Below, in pieces: positions 45,398-55,829 of a DNA stretch of 64,000 nucleotides (positions are counted from its first letter, which is position 1; each line of letters starts with the position of its first letter). The position numbers and the translations under genes were made by a program. The notes beneath the pieces are model-generated. The model was not told the origin of the DNA and ran no database searches. It worked only from the letters and a program-made list of their open reading frames with translations. This stretch comes from Berberis thunbergii (Eukaryota > Streptophyta > Magnoliopsida > Ranunculales > Berberidaceae): assembly GCA_003290165.1 (NCBI GenBank), contig QNQO01000653.1:496001-560000 (forward strand), written 5' to 3'.

Positions 45398-45680
45398 GTG
45401 TGCTTTTCCTCCTCTCAAGCAGGTGAGCTCTCAAATCCTCTTTCAGATTTCTCTCATCTTGCAAATCCTCTGACAAGTCTCTTTTTCATCTTGCAAATCC
45501 CTCTATCACGTAGTAAGTCTCGCTCTCACGCAACAAATCTCTCTCACGCAGCAAATTCCTCTTGCAAAACCCTTCTCCATCATCTTGCAAATCTCTGTAA
45601 GTAACTCTCTTTCTCATGCAGTTCTCTTGCTCTCTCTCACGCACAATGGGTTGATTTGGTTGTTTTCTTCTCCCTTTCAT
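45398..45680 (+). repeat. CT-rich degenerate tandem repeat
   Basis: Repeats of CATCTTGCAAATC and TCTCTCACGCAGCAAAT in units of about 20-35 bp, resembling a simple-sequence-rich 5' leader. Confidence 0.5.
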
Positions 45681-45891
45681 CGCTAGGGCACAATGGATTG
45701 ATTGGGTATGTAATTTTTGTAACTTCCTTCATGGGTTTTGTGAGTTAGATCATTTTCTACAATGGGTTTCCATAAAAATTGAAGCTTTAGTAGCTTGGTT
45801 GGCTAATCAGGATATTGGGTTTGTGTTCTAGAGGTGGGAGGGAGTATGAAGGGGAACGATCCCTTTGGTTTATTGGGGGTAATTGAATTGG

Positions 45892-46275
45892 CACTGCACC
45901 AAAAACCCCCATTAGCAACGGTTCTATACCGTGGGCGTAACCCATTGCCACGGCTAAGAGCCGTGGGCTACAGAGGCGTCGCGAAATTCTTTGTAACGGC
46001 TATAAATCGTTGCTAAACATTGTAGCAACGGTTTTATGCTTGAATAGGGGTGGTGATTTTCAGCATTTAGCCACGGTTTTAAACCGTTGCAAGAAGCATA
46101 GCAACGGTTTTTAGCCTTGGCAAAAATAGCCACGATTTTTAAGCCCTGAAAAAGTATGGATACTAGCAACGGTTAAAAACCGTGTCTAATTAAGTAGCAA
46201 CGGTTTTAAGCCGTGGCTAACCCTAGCCACGGTTATAAGCCGTGGCAAGGTTAGCCACGGTTTAAAACTGTGGCA
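45892..46275. mobile_element. CACTA-type left terminus with subterminal hairpins (third element)
   Basis: CACTGCACCAAAAACCCCC is a CACTA-like terminus. Directly inside are about ten TAGCAACGGTTtTAAGCCGTGGC hairpin units. This repeat class differs in sequence from those at 6494 and 50590. No matching right end (…GGTGCAGTG) is found to the right in the window, so the element is truncated, nested or extends beyond it. Confidence 0.7.
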
Positions 46276-46277
46276 AA

Positions 46278-46345
46278 TTTTTTTTTTTTTTTAATAATTT
46301 TTTTTTATTATTATTATTATTATTAATTTTTTTTTTTTTTTTGCT
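46278..46345. repeat. T-rich/ATT microsatellite
   Basis: Poly-T, then TTATTATTATTATTATTA, then poly-T; it separates the hairpin array from the ankyrin fragment. Confidence 0.9.
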
Positions 46346-46455
46346 ATCAAATGACTTTGAGTCATTGAGTCAAAATCTATCAAATAATGGAGGCAAAGTA
46401 ATGTAATTAATGGAGACAAAGTAATGTAATTAATAAGAAAATGTATTACATTTAG

Positions 46456-49400
46456 TCAAAATCTATCAAATAATATCTCAAATACAATGATAGTCAAGGA
46501 AATAGTCATTTGAACTGATAGTAGAAGATTTGAAATAATATACTCAATTGCTAAATGTAGTATGTTTTTGTCATGCTCATCAACCCATTCGATGGCCTCT
46601 GGAATTTCTTCAAGGATTTTCTCAACAAGGTCAACTATCCCAAGCTTTATAGCCAGCAGAAGGGGTTCTTTAATGTTGTCAGTCTCTTCGGAAGACATGT
46701 TACTTGAACCATGTATTGTTATTAGCTTATTTCCCAGCTTTAGTGCATAATTATGCTTGTCCTTCACATCATCCACTATTCTTAAACATCGAAAACCTGC
46801 ATGTTGCTTCTTATAGTAAACTTTAGGACTAGAACTTGCAGATATTTGAACTCAGTAATATGAAGCTAGTTCGGAATGTGATGAAAATTTGGGTTATTTA
46901 TCAATTCATTTGTAAAGTACATACATCTAATAAACCGTTGGATTCCTGCAAGAAGAAAGATAATAAGTCAGTCCTTGGAATCAGAACAAAGAATATTAGG
47001 AAATAAGACTTCAAACTTCTTTAGGAGTTTGATTATTTAATTTCTTGCATTAGTGGCACTATCAATCACGACAACAACTAATTTGCTAGTTATGTTGTCT
47101 CCTTCATCTCTCAATTTGACACATGCAAATCAAGAAATGGTCCAAAAAAAAAAATCTTAACAGAATGTTGAATGAGAAAGCTTACTTGTACATTATAAAA
47201 ATAAAATAAAAAATAGAAGTATGGTTTCGATGGGGATGTTGTACCTGATATAGACCTGTTCTCGAGCTCCATCACCTTTGCATTCCTCCCGTGTCTGCTG
47301 ACAGGAAGACCTGTTCAAATAGATTTTTTTTTAAATCCCTAACAGAATGTTGAATGAGAAACTTGTTTCTATTCAAAGTAATTAGTTATTAGTTTGCCTC
47401 CTGTACATGTGTTTGTGTGATGATCAATGACACTCTTTAAAATGATTTACTTTTTTATCAGTGTCTTTAATCTTCAATTACTAATAAGAATAGGAATATC
47501 ATACAAATGTAGACGATAATTGCCAGCATCTCCATTGGAATGAATGCAGATGATCCAATATTCTGGTATTTGTACATCGTCCCACTCCTGAAGGATGCAG
47601 GTGATTGGGCTAAAAGATGTAGAGGTGTAATCCCAGACAAAGTACGAGCCAAAGCGAATGAAGGACACTTCTCAATTATCTTTAGTGCCAAACCTGTTTT
47701 ATATGCATACCAAATACTTCTCAGGCTCACATATGATGAACTTTTTGCATAATCATATGTGCAGGAAAGAAAAGAGAAGAGTACCATAATGTTCACCCTT
47801 CACAACAACATGAAGAATGGTAGACAAGTCATTTCTTCGATGTAGATTCTCATTTCTATTACTCTCTAAAAGAAAGTGGAGTATTTCCCTCCTCCCATAT
47901 GCTGCAGCCCAAAGCAAAGGTGTCTCTACAAGCAAATTGAGAGTGAAAATCGAGCTCTCCTCCATGTGCACCATGACATGGACAATTTCCATTGAACCAA
48001 CTCTGATGGCTTCATGGAGTGCAGTGTTTCCTTTACAATTTTGTGCTGATAAGCTATCATGTGCAGGCAGTGGCAACTCCAATAGCTTGTGAATGACATC
48101 AATGTGGCGGTTCAGAGCAAGTACATGAAGAATGGTGTCCCCAGATGCATTGACCGCGGATAATGGTTCTCTTGTGTAGAATTAATTGACGATGTTCCAA
48201 TCTCCTTTAACTGCTGCTCTATATGCATCTCTAGGAGTCAATAAAATGAAAAAAAAGAAAGAAAAAAGTTCATAAGAGCTTTCTACAAGATTTATTAAGA
48301 AAGAAAATGAATGACTTAATCCCAGAGGTCAATAAATGTCCTTGAACTACACCCCAGGAAAATAAATAAAAGAATCCATGTCACTTTGATTCTTTTTTAA
48401 GCCACTGTAAAAAAATATCGTCTAATTTTACTCAATGACCTGGCAAAGATCCAATGACAACATATGAAACCAACGGCACGTTGTATTATTTTGGTGAGCC
48501 CTACAAACAGGAACCAAGTTTGAGATTTTTTTTTAATCCAACCACAGACAATTAAGTTAGTTTAAACCACCAAAACCCAACTTGTCGTTGGACATTTTGA
48601 CTTGGGAGGTGGAACAAAACGCATAATGCTTCAGGACCAAAATAAACATGCTCCAGTTTATCCACCAATGCAGATCTTGAGATCCTCAAAGGATGACCAT
48701 GTCATTTCTCAAATCAAAATCTGAGTCTCTTAGAACCTTGGGAGCTTATTCACAAAAATAAGTTTAGTTTGTGTTGATACGAATAATTAACAAGAAGTGA
48801 AGAAATGTATCAAGAAATTTATCTAAAGAAAAAAGGATGAACAAAGATTCACAAAGATAACAAAAGCACTCAAAGGAGAGTTGAAAATAATTGACAAAGA
48901 AACAAAACCATGGATGAATGCATAGTTCAAGCAGCAATAAGAACTAGAGCAAAATTATTATCAGTACAGATTGAACCAAGCAGACAAGAAAGATAAATAA
49001 ATAAATAAATATGGTAAGAATAAAATGTATGTGGTATGCTAAAAGAACTACTAACCTTTAGAGCCAACTCTAGTACTTTAACGATAGAGCTAACACAAAA
49101 TGCCCATGAAACCCTGTTGATGATATTATGCGATGTTGATGGATGAATGATGAGAGCTAACACAACACATGGTACCACCTAAGTGAAAATGATGTCAATA
49201 GTATGTAGTAAAAAAAATCACCAAAACAGGAAAAACAAACACATGAAAGCTTTTAGTTAGATCCTTCAATCAGTAGATTGGCAATTACATTATAGACATG
49301 TGAATGAAATTAGACTAATTAAAATCAAAAGTCTAACAGATTTTAGACCATAAAAGAAATCTAAAAAAGATAATGAATTTGCTCACAAATCCAACAATAG

Positions 49401-49560
49401 ATATAACAACCTGAATTTGCTATCTCTTTATAAATCTCAATAGCCATAGGGTACCTGTGAAGTACAATATCATTAATGGTGTTTGCATCTCCAAGCAAAA
49501 AATATCAGGAATCTCCCTAACACTTTCAATTGAGTTTCCCAGCAGACAAGCACTGATGAG
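46456..49560 (-). pseudogene. Ankyrin-repeat (ITN1/ACD6-like) membrane protein pseudogene
   Basis: Minus-strand exon-like blocks. Around 49550-49420, allowing a frameshift: GDANTINDIVLHRYPMAIEI. 48230-47790: DAYRAAVKGDWNIVN*FYTR, SGDTILHVLALNRHIDVIH, KGNTALHEAIRVGSMEIVHV and TPLLWAAAYGRREILHFLL, ending at GEHYG|GTACTC. 47710-47520: LALKIIEKCPSFALA, SGITPLHLLAQSPASF and IGSSAFIPME. 46800-46456: EPLLLAIKLGIVDLVEKI and NILHLAIEYI. At least four ankyrin repeats are visible. The C-terminal PGG/transmembrane part is missing and an in-frame TAA (VN*F) interrupts repeat 1. Intact relatives act in salt and defence signalling at membranes. Confidence 0.8.
48235..49400. other. Intron-like/spacer sequence within ankyrin pseudogene
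   Basis: No repeats or exons recognised except an ATAAATAAATAAATAA run at about 48995. Confidence 0.35.
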
Positions 49561-49754
49561 CACAAAAAGACATGATTTAGGGTCAATTTAATAAAAGACC
49601 TTAGCTGTTACAACAACAAATTTGCTCTAAAATTAAAAAGTAACTTATGATCCAACAGAAAGACAACTACTGAACCATTAAACACCAAACCATAACCCAA
49701 CATATGACAAACCGTAAATATACAACATCGCAAGTAGGAGAAGACGGTACAAAC

Positions 49755-49830
49755 CTGCTCATCTTTCCTCAATGGCCTTCTTGTCACCAGCCCCATGAAG
49801 AATGACATTGTCATCCTTGGAGATAGTTAC
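49755..49830 (-). pseudogene. Chaperonin-60 (mitochondrial HSP60-type) single exon fragment
   Basis: A 76-bp minus-strand exon with canonical borders (TTTGCAG before, CAG|GTTTGT after) reads VTISKDDNVILHGAGDKKAI then EER. This matches the VT.SKDDT..LDGAGDKKxIEERCEQ block of group I chaperonins. A one-base deletion replaces the expected Cys-Glu-Gln codons with TGA GCA G. No other CPN60 exon was found nearby, so it is an isolated fragment next to the ankyrin piece. Confidence 0.8.
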
Positions 49831-50059
49831 CTGCAAATTCTGTCGCATGTTATGGCCTATTCTGCAGTGAAGTTAGGTCAACATGGAGAAGAAAAAAAAA
49901 ACTAGTTTCAAGAGTATAGCTTATTTTTTTTGCAAGTGCCAAGCATATCTAGTTCCACCTTGTGAGCTGGAAAAGATTAGACAAAGGCTTGTTAAAGAAT
50001 TAATGACTAGAAGAATACTAGCAACCAGCCTAATGATTCATCAGTCAAACATCAAATTA

Positions 50060-50470
50060 CTCCTTGCAACTTGCAAATAAAATTGCAAGTTCAAAATGCA
50101 AATTGCAATAACAAACTCTAAATGCCAATGACCATCCTACCAACTTGCAAAGATCCAACGCATCACGCCAGCCTGGCACCCGATTTTTCCCGTATACAAG
50201 CAACCTGACCACAAACCAGCACGTAACAGAGCAGCAATAGCACACAGCAAAAATTCAGCACTCTGTCCAGCACAATGGACTGCAGAATTCGCTCTCCATA
50301 CAGCAACCTGGGCCACAAATCAGCATGTAAAAATCGCCAGAGTAACACCAAAAAACTCAGTATTCTGTCCAGCACAGCGAACTGAAGATTTCGCTCTCGA
50401 CACAGCGATATGAACACCGAGTCCAGTATGTGTATTGCAACCCTGTCAAATGCAGCACTTTGTCCAGTAT
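50060..50470. repeat. Partly duplicated segment with CAGCAACCTG / TCTGTCCAGCAC motifs
   Basis: Blocks such as AACTCAGTATTCTGTCCAGC and AATTCAGCACTCTGTCCAGC, each followed by a TTCGCTCTC and ACAGCrAyCTG stretch, occur twice about 110-130 bp apart. Less AT-rich than the surroundings; no coding match. Confidence 0.5.
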
Positions 50471-50589
50471 TGATAATGCATTTCTGAATTAAAAGAATTG
50501 ACAGACCACAAATACCTGTCCACCGCAATATACACTGGAATATTGAGCACTGCCTTGCCCATACAAAATTCCCACTACAAAAAAAATGG

Positions 50590-51275
50590 AAATCAGCGAC
50601 GGCTAAAAACCGTCGCTGATTGAGCCAAAACCGTCGCTAAAAGGATTCAGCGACGGCACAACAACCGTCGCTATCCCGTAGCTGCATTTATCGTCGCTAT
50701 TTTGATTCAGCGACGGCACAATAGCCGTAGCTAATTAGCCACGACATACAACCGTCGCTAAAGTGTAAACTACCCGTAGCTAACAGATTTTTTTTAAAAA
50801 AAATTTAATATTTTTTATATTAGCGACGGCAAAATACCGTCGCTAATTGATTTTTTTTTTAAATTTAACATTTATTTATTTTAGCGACGGCATTTTAGCC
50901 GTAGCTAACTGATTTTAAAAAAAAATTAAATTTTTTTTTATTTTAGCGACGGGAGTTTGGCCGTGGCTAACTGATTTTAAAAAAAAATATATAATTTTGT
51001 TTATTGTAGCGACGACCTTTTAGCCGTAGCTAACTGATTTTAAAAAAAAATTTAATTTTTTTTTATTTTAGTGACGGGAGTTTGGCCGTGGCTAACTGAT
51101 TTTAAAAAAAATATATAAATTTTTTTTTATTTTAGCGACGACCTTTTAGCCGAAGCTAACTGATTTTAAAAAAAAATTAAAATTTTTTTATTGTAGCGAC
51201 GGCAGTTTGGCCGTGGCTAACTGATTTAAAAAAAATTGTTTATTTTAGCGACGGCCTTTAAGCCGTGGCTAACAA
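50590..51275. repeat. Left subterminal hairpin array (about 62-bp period)
   Basis: TTAGCGACGGC...GCCGTsGCTAACTG alternates with A/T spacers (TTTTAAAAAAAAATT), with units near 50880, 50944, 51006, 51067, 51131, 51192 and 51246. The first 150 bp holds denser CAGCGACGGC/GCCGTCGCT hairpins. It is the counterpart of the array at 6494-7350 but with GCGACGG rather than GCTACGG. Confidence 0.85.
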
Positions 51276-51717
51276 AATAAAATTGAAAAATGATTTTTTT
51301 ATATTTAAATTATATTAATTTTAAAATTTAGCATATACTTTTTTTTGTCATTATATTAATTTTAAAATTTGGCAAATTATAAACATCTTAAACCTAAACA
51401 AAATTAAATTAATTTTCATATACTCAATAAATTGTCCATCACAAAAAAATACAATCCCAAATACTGTCAACCTCAAATTGAAATAACTACATAAAACAAA
51501 ATTGTGATCGTCTATGGGACATAAAACAAAATTTTTACATACAATAATTGCAGAGTTGCTGTCAACAAAATTCCTTGATAGTAATAAATGGTCTTGCAAG
51601 GAACAAAATTCCTTGATAGTAATAAATGCTCTCTAGTCGCAAAATACACAAGGAACAAAATTAGGCCCATATGATGACAGTGACAAAAGGCCCATAGCAA
51701 GCATTTATGCAACTTAC

Positions 51718-52681
51718 CATTGGTGTTGAAGAGCAAGAACAACACTGCTATGAACCAAATTACTGGACTGATTCCTACAACTTTGAAATCTTCTTCAAGT
51801 GATCTGTTGATGTATTTCTGAAAATCAAATTTATTCGCGTTTTGGGGGACCAAATGTGCCTGTTAATCACCAACAACATGTTTTACTCACTAAATCTATA
51901 AAATTCCTTGCTAAGTAACTCACTTTTACGAAGGATATGACTTACCATTATAAATTCATGTCTCAGAGTAAAATAATCGACCTTGACGACAGATCGAAAG
52001 AACTGTCTAAAGAAGCATGCCTGAAACAATAAGCAACATGCTGTTAGCTAGCTAGATTAATCATTCATGCTTATAATAATTGGACTTATTCATGAAGCAT
52101 GAAGCATGAAGCAGTCATGGCTATCCAATTTAAGAATGGTCTCCAATTTGTTGATTCACAAGTCAAACTCTGTCTTTTTCAATCTATTCGGAGCGGATTG
52201 CAACTTTTTTCAATAATAAATTAGGTGAGTTGTACACTTGATGCGTCGATAATTAAAGCTATATAAAATTAAGCAGACATTGTAGTCACCCTACCCAAAA
52301 TGAATCAAATTTAAACTAGATGTGTCTAATAATATACATCATTATACTTGGATACTTGGAACACATACATCATAAGGCACTATACATTCATATACTTTGC
52401 AGATACTTGGAACACATTCATATTTAAGTAGGCAAAATTTGTTATATCTTTACAATTCATTTATCTTATGGGATTGAATCAAATCAAGGCACTATACATC
52501 ATTATACTTTGCAGAATTTAATGGAAAATGCATAATAGTGTTGAATTCATAATCAGAGATAATATTTAACAAAAGAAAACATGGTTTGATTCTTACAATC
52601 CAAAGGAGAACGGGTGACTTGCTCCAGGAATTCAACTGCCTTCTCCGTTTGATGTGTCTCTAGCAAATCTAAACCTCTCCG
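51718..52681 (-). pseudogene. MLO-family gene fragment (three exons with introns) inside CACTA
   Basis: Exon a (52681-52597) reads PERFRFARDTS then, after a one-base frameshift, QLNSWSKSPVLLWI with a GTAAGA donor. Exon b (52020-51946), after TTTCAG, reads ACFFRQFFRSVVKVDYFTLR then HEFIM, with donor GTAAGT. Exon c (51860-51718) reads [36 protein letters not shown] and FLLFNTNG, with donor GTAAGT. These are the consecutive second-loop and adjacent TM blocks of plant MLO proteins, seven-TM powdery-mildew susceptibility factors. Splice borders are preserved; only the frameshift in exon a is disabling. The rest of the gene is absent. Confidence 0.9.
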
Positions 52682-52912
52682 GATTTGTAGCACAAATATA
52701 TTTTAGTACATCTTATCTATTGGAGTAATTCACACATTTATTTTACAATCCATTTGAGTAATTCACACATTTATTAATTAGTAGACATTATTGCATATGT
52801 GGCACTTTTTTTTTTCTATTCAAAACGAATTAATAACTCGACAATTTTGATAAATCTATCAATCTTTGAAACATTCAATTACCATGTGTATACTGATACT
52901 CCACTGTTCTTG

Positions 52913-53440
52913 TGTTAGGAACTAACCTGTGTTTGAATATGTTTCTTGCAGGAATTGATGATATCAAGCTATTCCAGACTAATTTGATCTGTCAGACAGT
53001 TGATATCTTGAAGAACAGAATCTTGCAAGCCACAAACAGAGTTGAGTTGCTGTTACAAAAGACTGACAATAACAGAGATTGCTTGAGAAGACAATAACAG
53101 AGATTGCTTGAGAAGAAGAATTTGTATTGACTGAACTTGTAGATTACAAAGAATAGAATTGAATTGAATCAGGCATGTTTCAAGATTGCCAGTCTCCACA
53201 GAGTAGAGCTCTTGTACAAATTGTTTATACTCAATCAATGAATATCTATTTCCCTTGCTAATGTCCTATTTATAGCAACAGATTGACTAACCTAACAGTA
53301 AAGATAACAGAGCACCTAACAGTAAAGATAACAGAGCACCTAACAGACTATTTTACAGAATGAAGCTTGCCAATCTTCACTTGTCTGTTGTATACTTCCT
53401 CCTTGAATAGGTAAACTTGATAGGAGGCTGAAGCCTAACA
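52913..53440 (-). mobile_element. Solo LTR (528 bp) with 5-bp target duplication
   Basis: Starts TGTTAGGAAC and ends AGCCTAACA, giving inverted ends TGTTAGG/CCTAACA. The direct repeat TCTTG flanks it (52908-52912 and 53441-53445). A TATA box GCTATAAATAGG on the minus strand at about 53265-53275 gives its likely direction. CTAACAGTAAAGATAACAGAGCAC is duplicated within it (53292-53345). It was inserted into the captured-gene region of the CACTA element. Confidence 0.85.
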
Positions 53441-53689
53441 TCTTGTTTCTTTTTCCTTTAATCTATATATAACTATCTTTCTTTTCCTTCCTCATTCCCT
53501 ATCATGCGAAGGTTGATTGTATATCTAGCTAGCTAACTGAGCACCATAATAAAGAAATTTACAAACAAACATATCCTTTGTGCACAGCGCAAGTGTTTAT
53601 TTAACTAAGGTTTTTACACAGCTTTTGAACAAAAGCCAATTGATTGTACAAGTACCAAAACACGAACCTTTTAAGCTAGCAATGTGTAG

Positions 53690-54365
53690 TGCATTGCAGT
53701 GCAGAAGGTGGCGAAAGCTCACACTGGACCGCGGTTTGGCTGGACTGCAGACACGCGTAACATTGCAGTCCAGGTGGTGAAAGCTCACACTGGACTGCGG
53801 TTTGGCTGTACAGTCCGCACTCTGCAGCACAGACAGCACTGTGGTCTGCGTAGACAGAGTGCGATGCGTGCTTCTGCTGTTCGTTTCAGGCGTAGCAGGG
53901 CGGAGATTGAAGTCTACTGGGAAACAGGTTTGGTTCGCTTGCAGGACCCCAAGACAAGGTGCGATGGTTTTCTAGCTTGGCAGCCAGAGTGCGATGCTGA
54001 CAGAGTCAGCATTCTGCGGTACGCGCTGTTACAACGCCAGTGTCTACATTGCTGTGATTCAGAGGTCGTGCGGATAAGGGAATGCGGCGTAGCGGAGCAG
54101 ACGCGTGTCACATTCCGCACTCTGCACACAGACAGCATTGTGGTCTGCTTAGACAGAGTTGCTTCTGCTGTACGTTTCAGGCGTAGCGGGGCGGAGATTT
54201 ACGTCTGCTGGGAGACAGATTTGGTTCGTTTGCAGGACCCCAAGACAGGGTGCGATGAATTTTCAGCTTGGCAGCCAGAATACGCTGCTGACAGAGTCAG
54301 CGTTCTGCTGTACGCACTGTTACAGCGTCGGTTTTTTGGCTTCTACATCGCTGCAACTAAGAGTT
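53690..54365. repeat. GC-richer block of internal direct repeats
   Basis: Two tandem copies of about 290 bp (about 53830-54060 and 54120-54350) share TTTCAGGCGTAGCrGGGCGG, GGAGATTkAyGTCTrCTGGG, TTGCAGGACCCCAAGACA and GCTTGGCAGCCAGA. A shorter repeat GCGAAAGCTCACACTGGACyGCGG lies just before (53705 and 53775). Composition is visibly more GC-rich than the flanks. No protein family recognised on either strand. Confidence 0.75.
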
Positions 54366-54532
54366 CGTGAGGATAAGGTGGGTGCTGTCCAAGTTCCTGG
54401 GTGCTGGTTATTTGGGATGAGTTCGTCTGGTGCTTTAAATATGCAATGGACCTCACGACAAGTTTTGCTTTTAATTTTTTCTTTGTGTTTTATACGGGTA
54501 AAGTCGTCACGTACCCCCGTAGCGGTTGTAAG

Positions 54533-54610
54533 GAACACATATACTACACGCACACATATACTACACGAACACATATAGCGCACGAACACATATACTACAC
54601 GCACACAGAA
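54533..54610. repeat. ACACATATACTACACGC minisatellite
   Basis: Four to five units of about 18 bp, AACACATATACTACACGm. Confidence 0.85.
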
Positions 54611-54659
54611 ATAGAAATACGCATTCATGCAATCAAATGAAGGAATGCACAAGTGTGAA

Positions 54660-55360
54660 CAAAGAACACAATATAAAGCTTCTTTAATTTATTTTAAATT
54701 TTATTAACTATTGAAAGTAGTAAGAGATGGGAGATTATGTATAAACATGCCTATCTAGTGTACCTTCACAATACATATTTTATATGAAAAGCGCCATAAA
54801 TATTGTGAAGTTTGTTCGGCTGCAGCTGATTGAAAATATTTTGTAACAAACAAATAAAAGAATTAGTCATCAAAATATTTCCAGGCCAGCCAAGACCGGC
54901 ATCCACAATTGACCCCAAATATACTAAATCCATATATTTGGTTGCTTTGGTCCTGTTAATTGACTTTAAATGAATGGAATTTATGTATATAAAAAATTAA
55001 AATTAAATCTATATTTTACAATAACCATTCTGAAATTTTTGAACCATTTATTTGGAAGTTTGGAAAAAAAAAAACTCCAAAGTACCCCCTTTGTCTTGTA
55101 ATAAACAATAATCATCCACTCTTTTCCTAAAACAATGTCATTTTTTTCTCACACTCCTTCTATCATCTTCTTCCCCAAATCTCCACCAAACAGTTTCTGT
55201 AAATCATAATATCATCTTCTTTCCCTTCACCAAAAAACTTTTACATCATAATATTAGGTTGTTCAAACTTTGTATATCATAATATCTAGCTTTTGTATTT
55301 ACTAGAACCTTTAATCTGAGCTTAATAAACAAAAAATCGTTAAAAAAAAAACTTGCAAAT
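54660..55360. other. AT-rich CACTA interior, nothing firm
   Basis: A minus-strand stretch near 54935-54830 reads GSIVDAGLGWPGNILMTNSF, which may be an exon of some captured gene, but I cannot name it. Confidence 0.25.
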
Positions 55361-55372
55361 GAGATTAGTACC

Positions 55373-55452
55373 TTGTGTGGAGTCTTGGGCACCTTCCTGG
55401 GGGGTTTGGGAGGCGTCGCGGCCTCACAAGAAGCCCCAGAATCATGACCTAG
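55373..55452 (-). pseudogene. Possible FIZZY-RELATED/CCS52 exon-1 end captured in CACTA
   Basis: On the minus strand GHDSGASCEAATPPK then PPRKVPKTPHK is followed by AAG|GTACTA, a donor-like border. Plant FZR/CCS52 proteins (APC/C activators) have a PRKVPRSPYK block immediately before an exon end and the WD40 region. The match is short (about 11 residues) and the bases upstream are out of frame, so the call is tentative; any Lys/Pro-rich protein could mimic it. Confidence 0.35.
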
Positions 55453-55484
55453 AACCGAAGGCGCTTACGGGGAACCAGTGTACA

Positions 55485-55810
55485 GCCGCAGAATAACTGC
55501 ATCCACGCAGCCACAGAATATCAAAAACTGCATCCACGCAGCCGCAGAATATCAAAAACCCCAACCACGCAGCAAGTCAAGCCGCAGCACTAGCATCGCA
55601 GTTGAACACAGCATCGCAGCAGTCCATGTCATCGCAGCCAGAACACAACATCGCAGCAGCAGCAGTCCATCAAATCGCAGACAGCAGTCAGAACACAGCA
55701 TCGCAGCCAGAACACAGCATCGATGCAGCAGCAGTCCATGTGAACACAGCCAGAACACAGCATCACAGCAGTCCATGTCATCGCAGCTTCGGACCGCAGT
55801 AAACGCAGCA
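55485..55810. repeat. CAGAACACAGCATCGCAG-type tandem repeats
   Basis: An initial pair GCATCCACGCAGCCgCAGAATATC (55500 and 55530) is followed by about ten copies of GCATCGCAGC and AGTCCATGTCATCGCAG phrases. Frames on both strands stay open through it because of the repeat composition, not because of a gene. Confidence 0.8.
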
Positions 55811-55829
55811 CCCATCCAAACAGAGAACA

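Noticed and set aside
50573..51275. CRISPR-like or satellite array
   Set aside because: Units are palindromic, lie just inside a CACTA terminus and contain no spacers; they are transposon subterminal repeats.
53699..54370. 223-codon plus-strand open frame
   Set aside because: Internally repetitive because the DNA is duplicated; no domain, and other frames are open equally.
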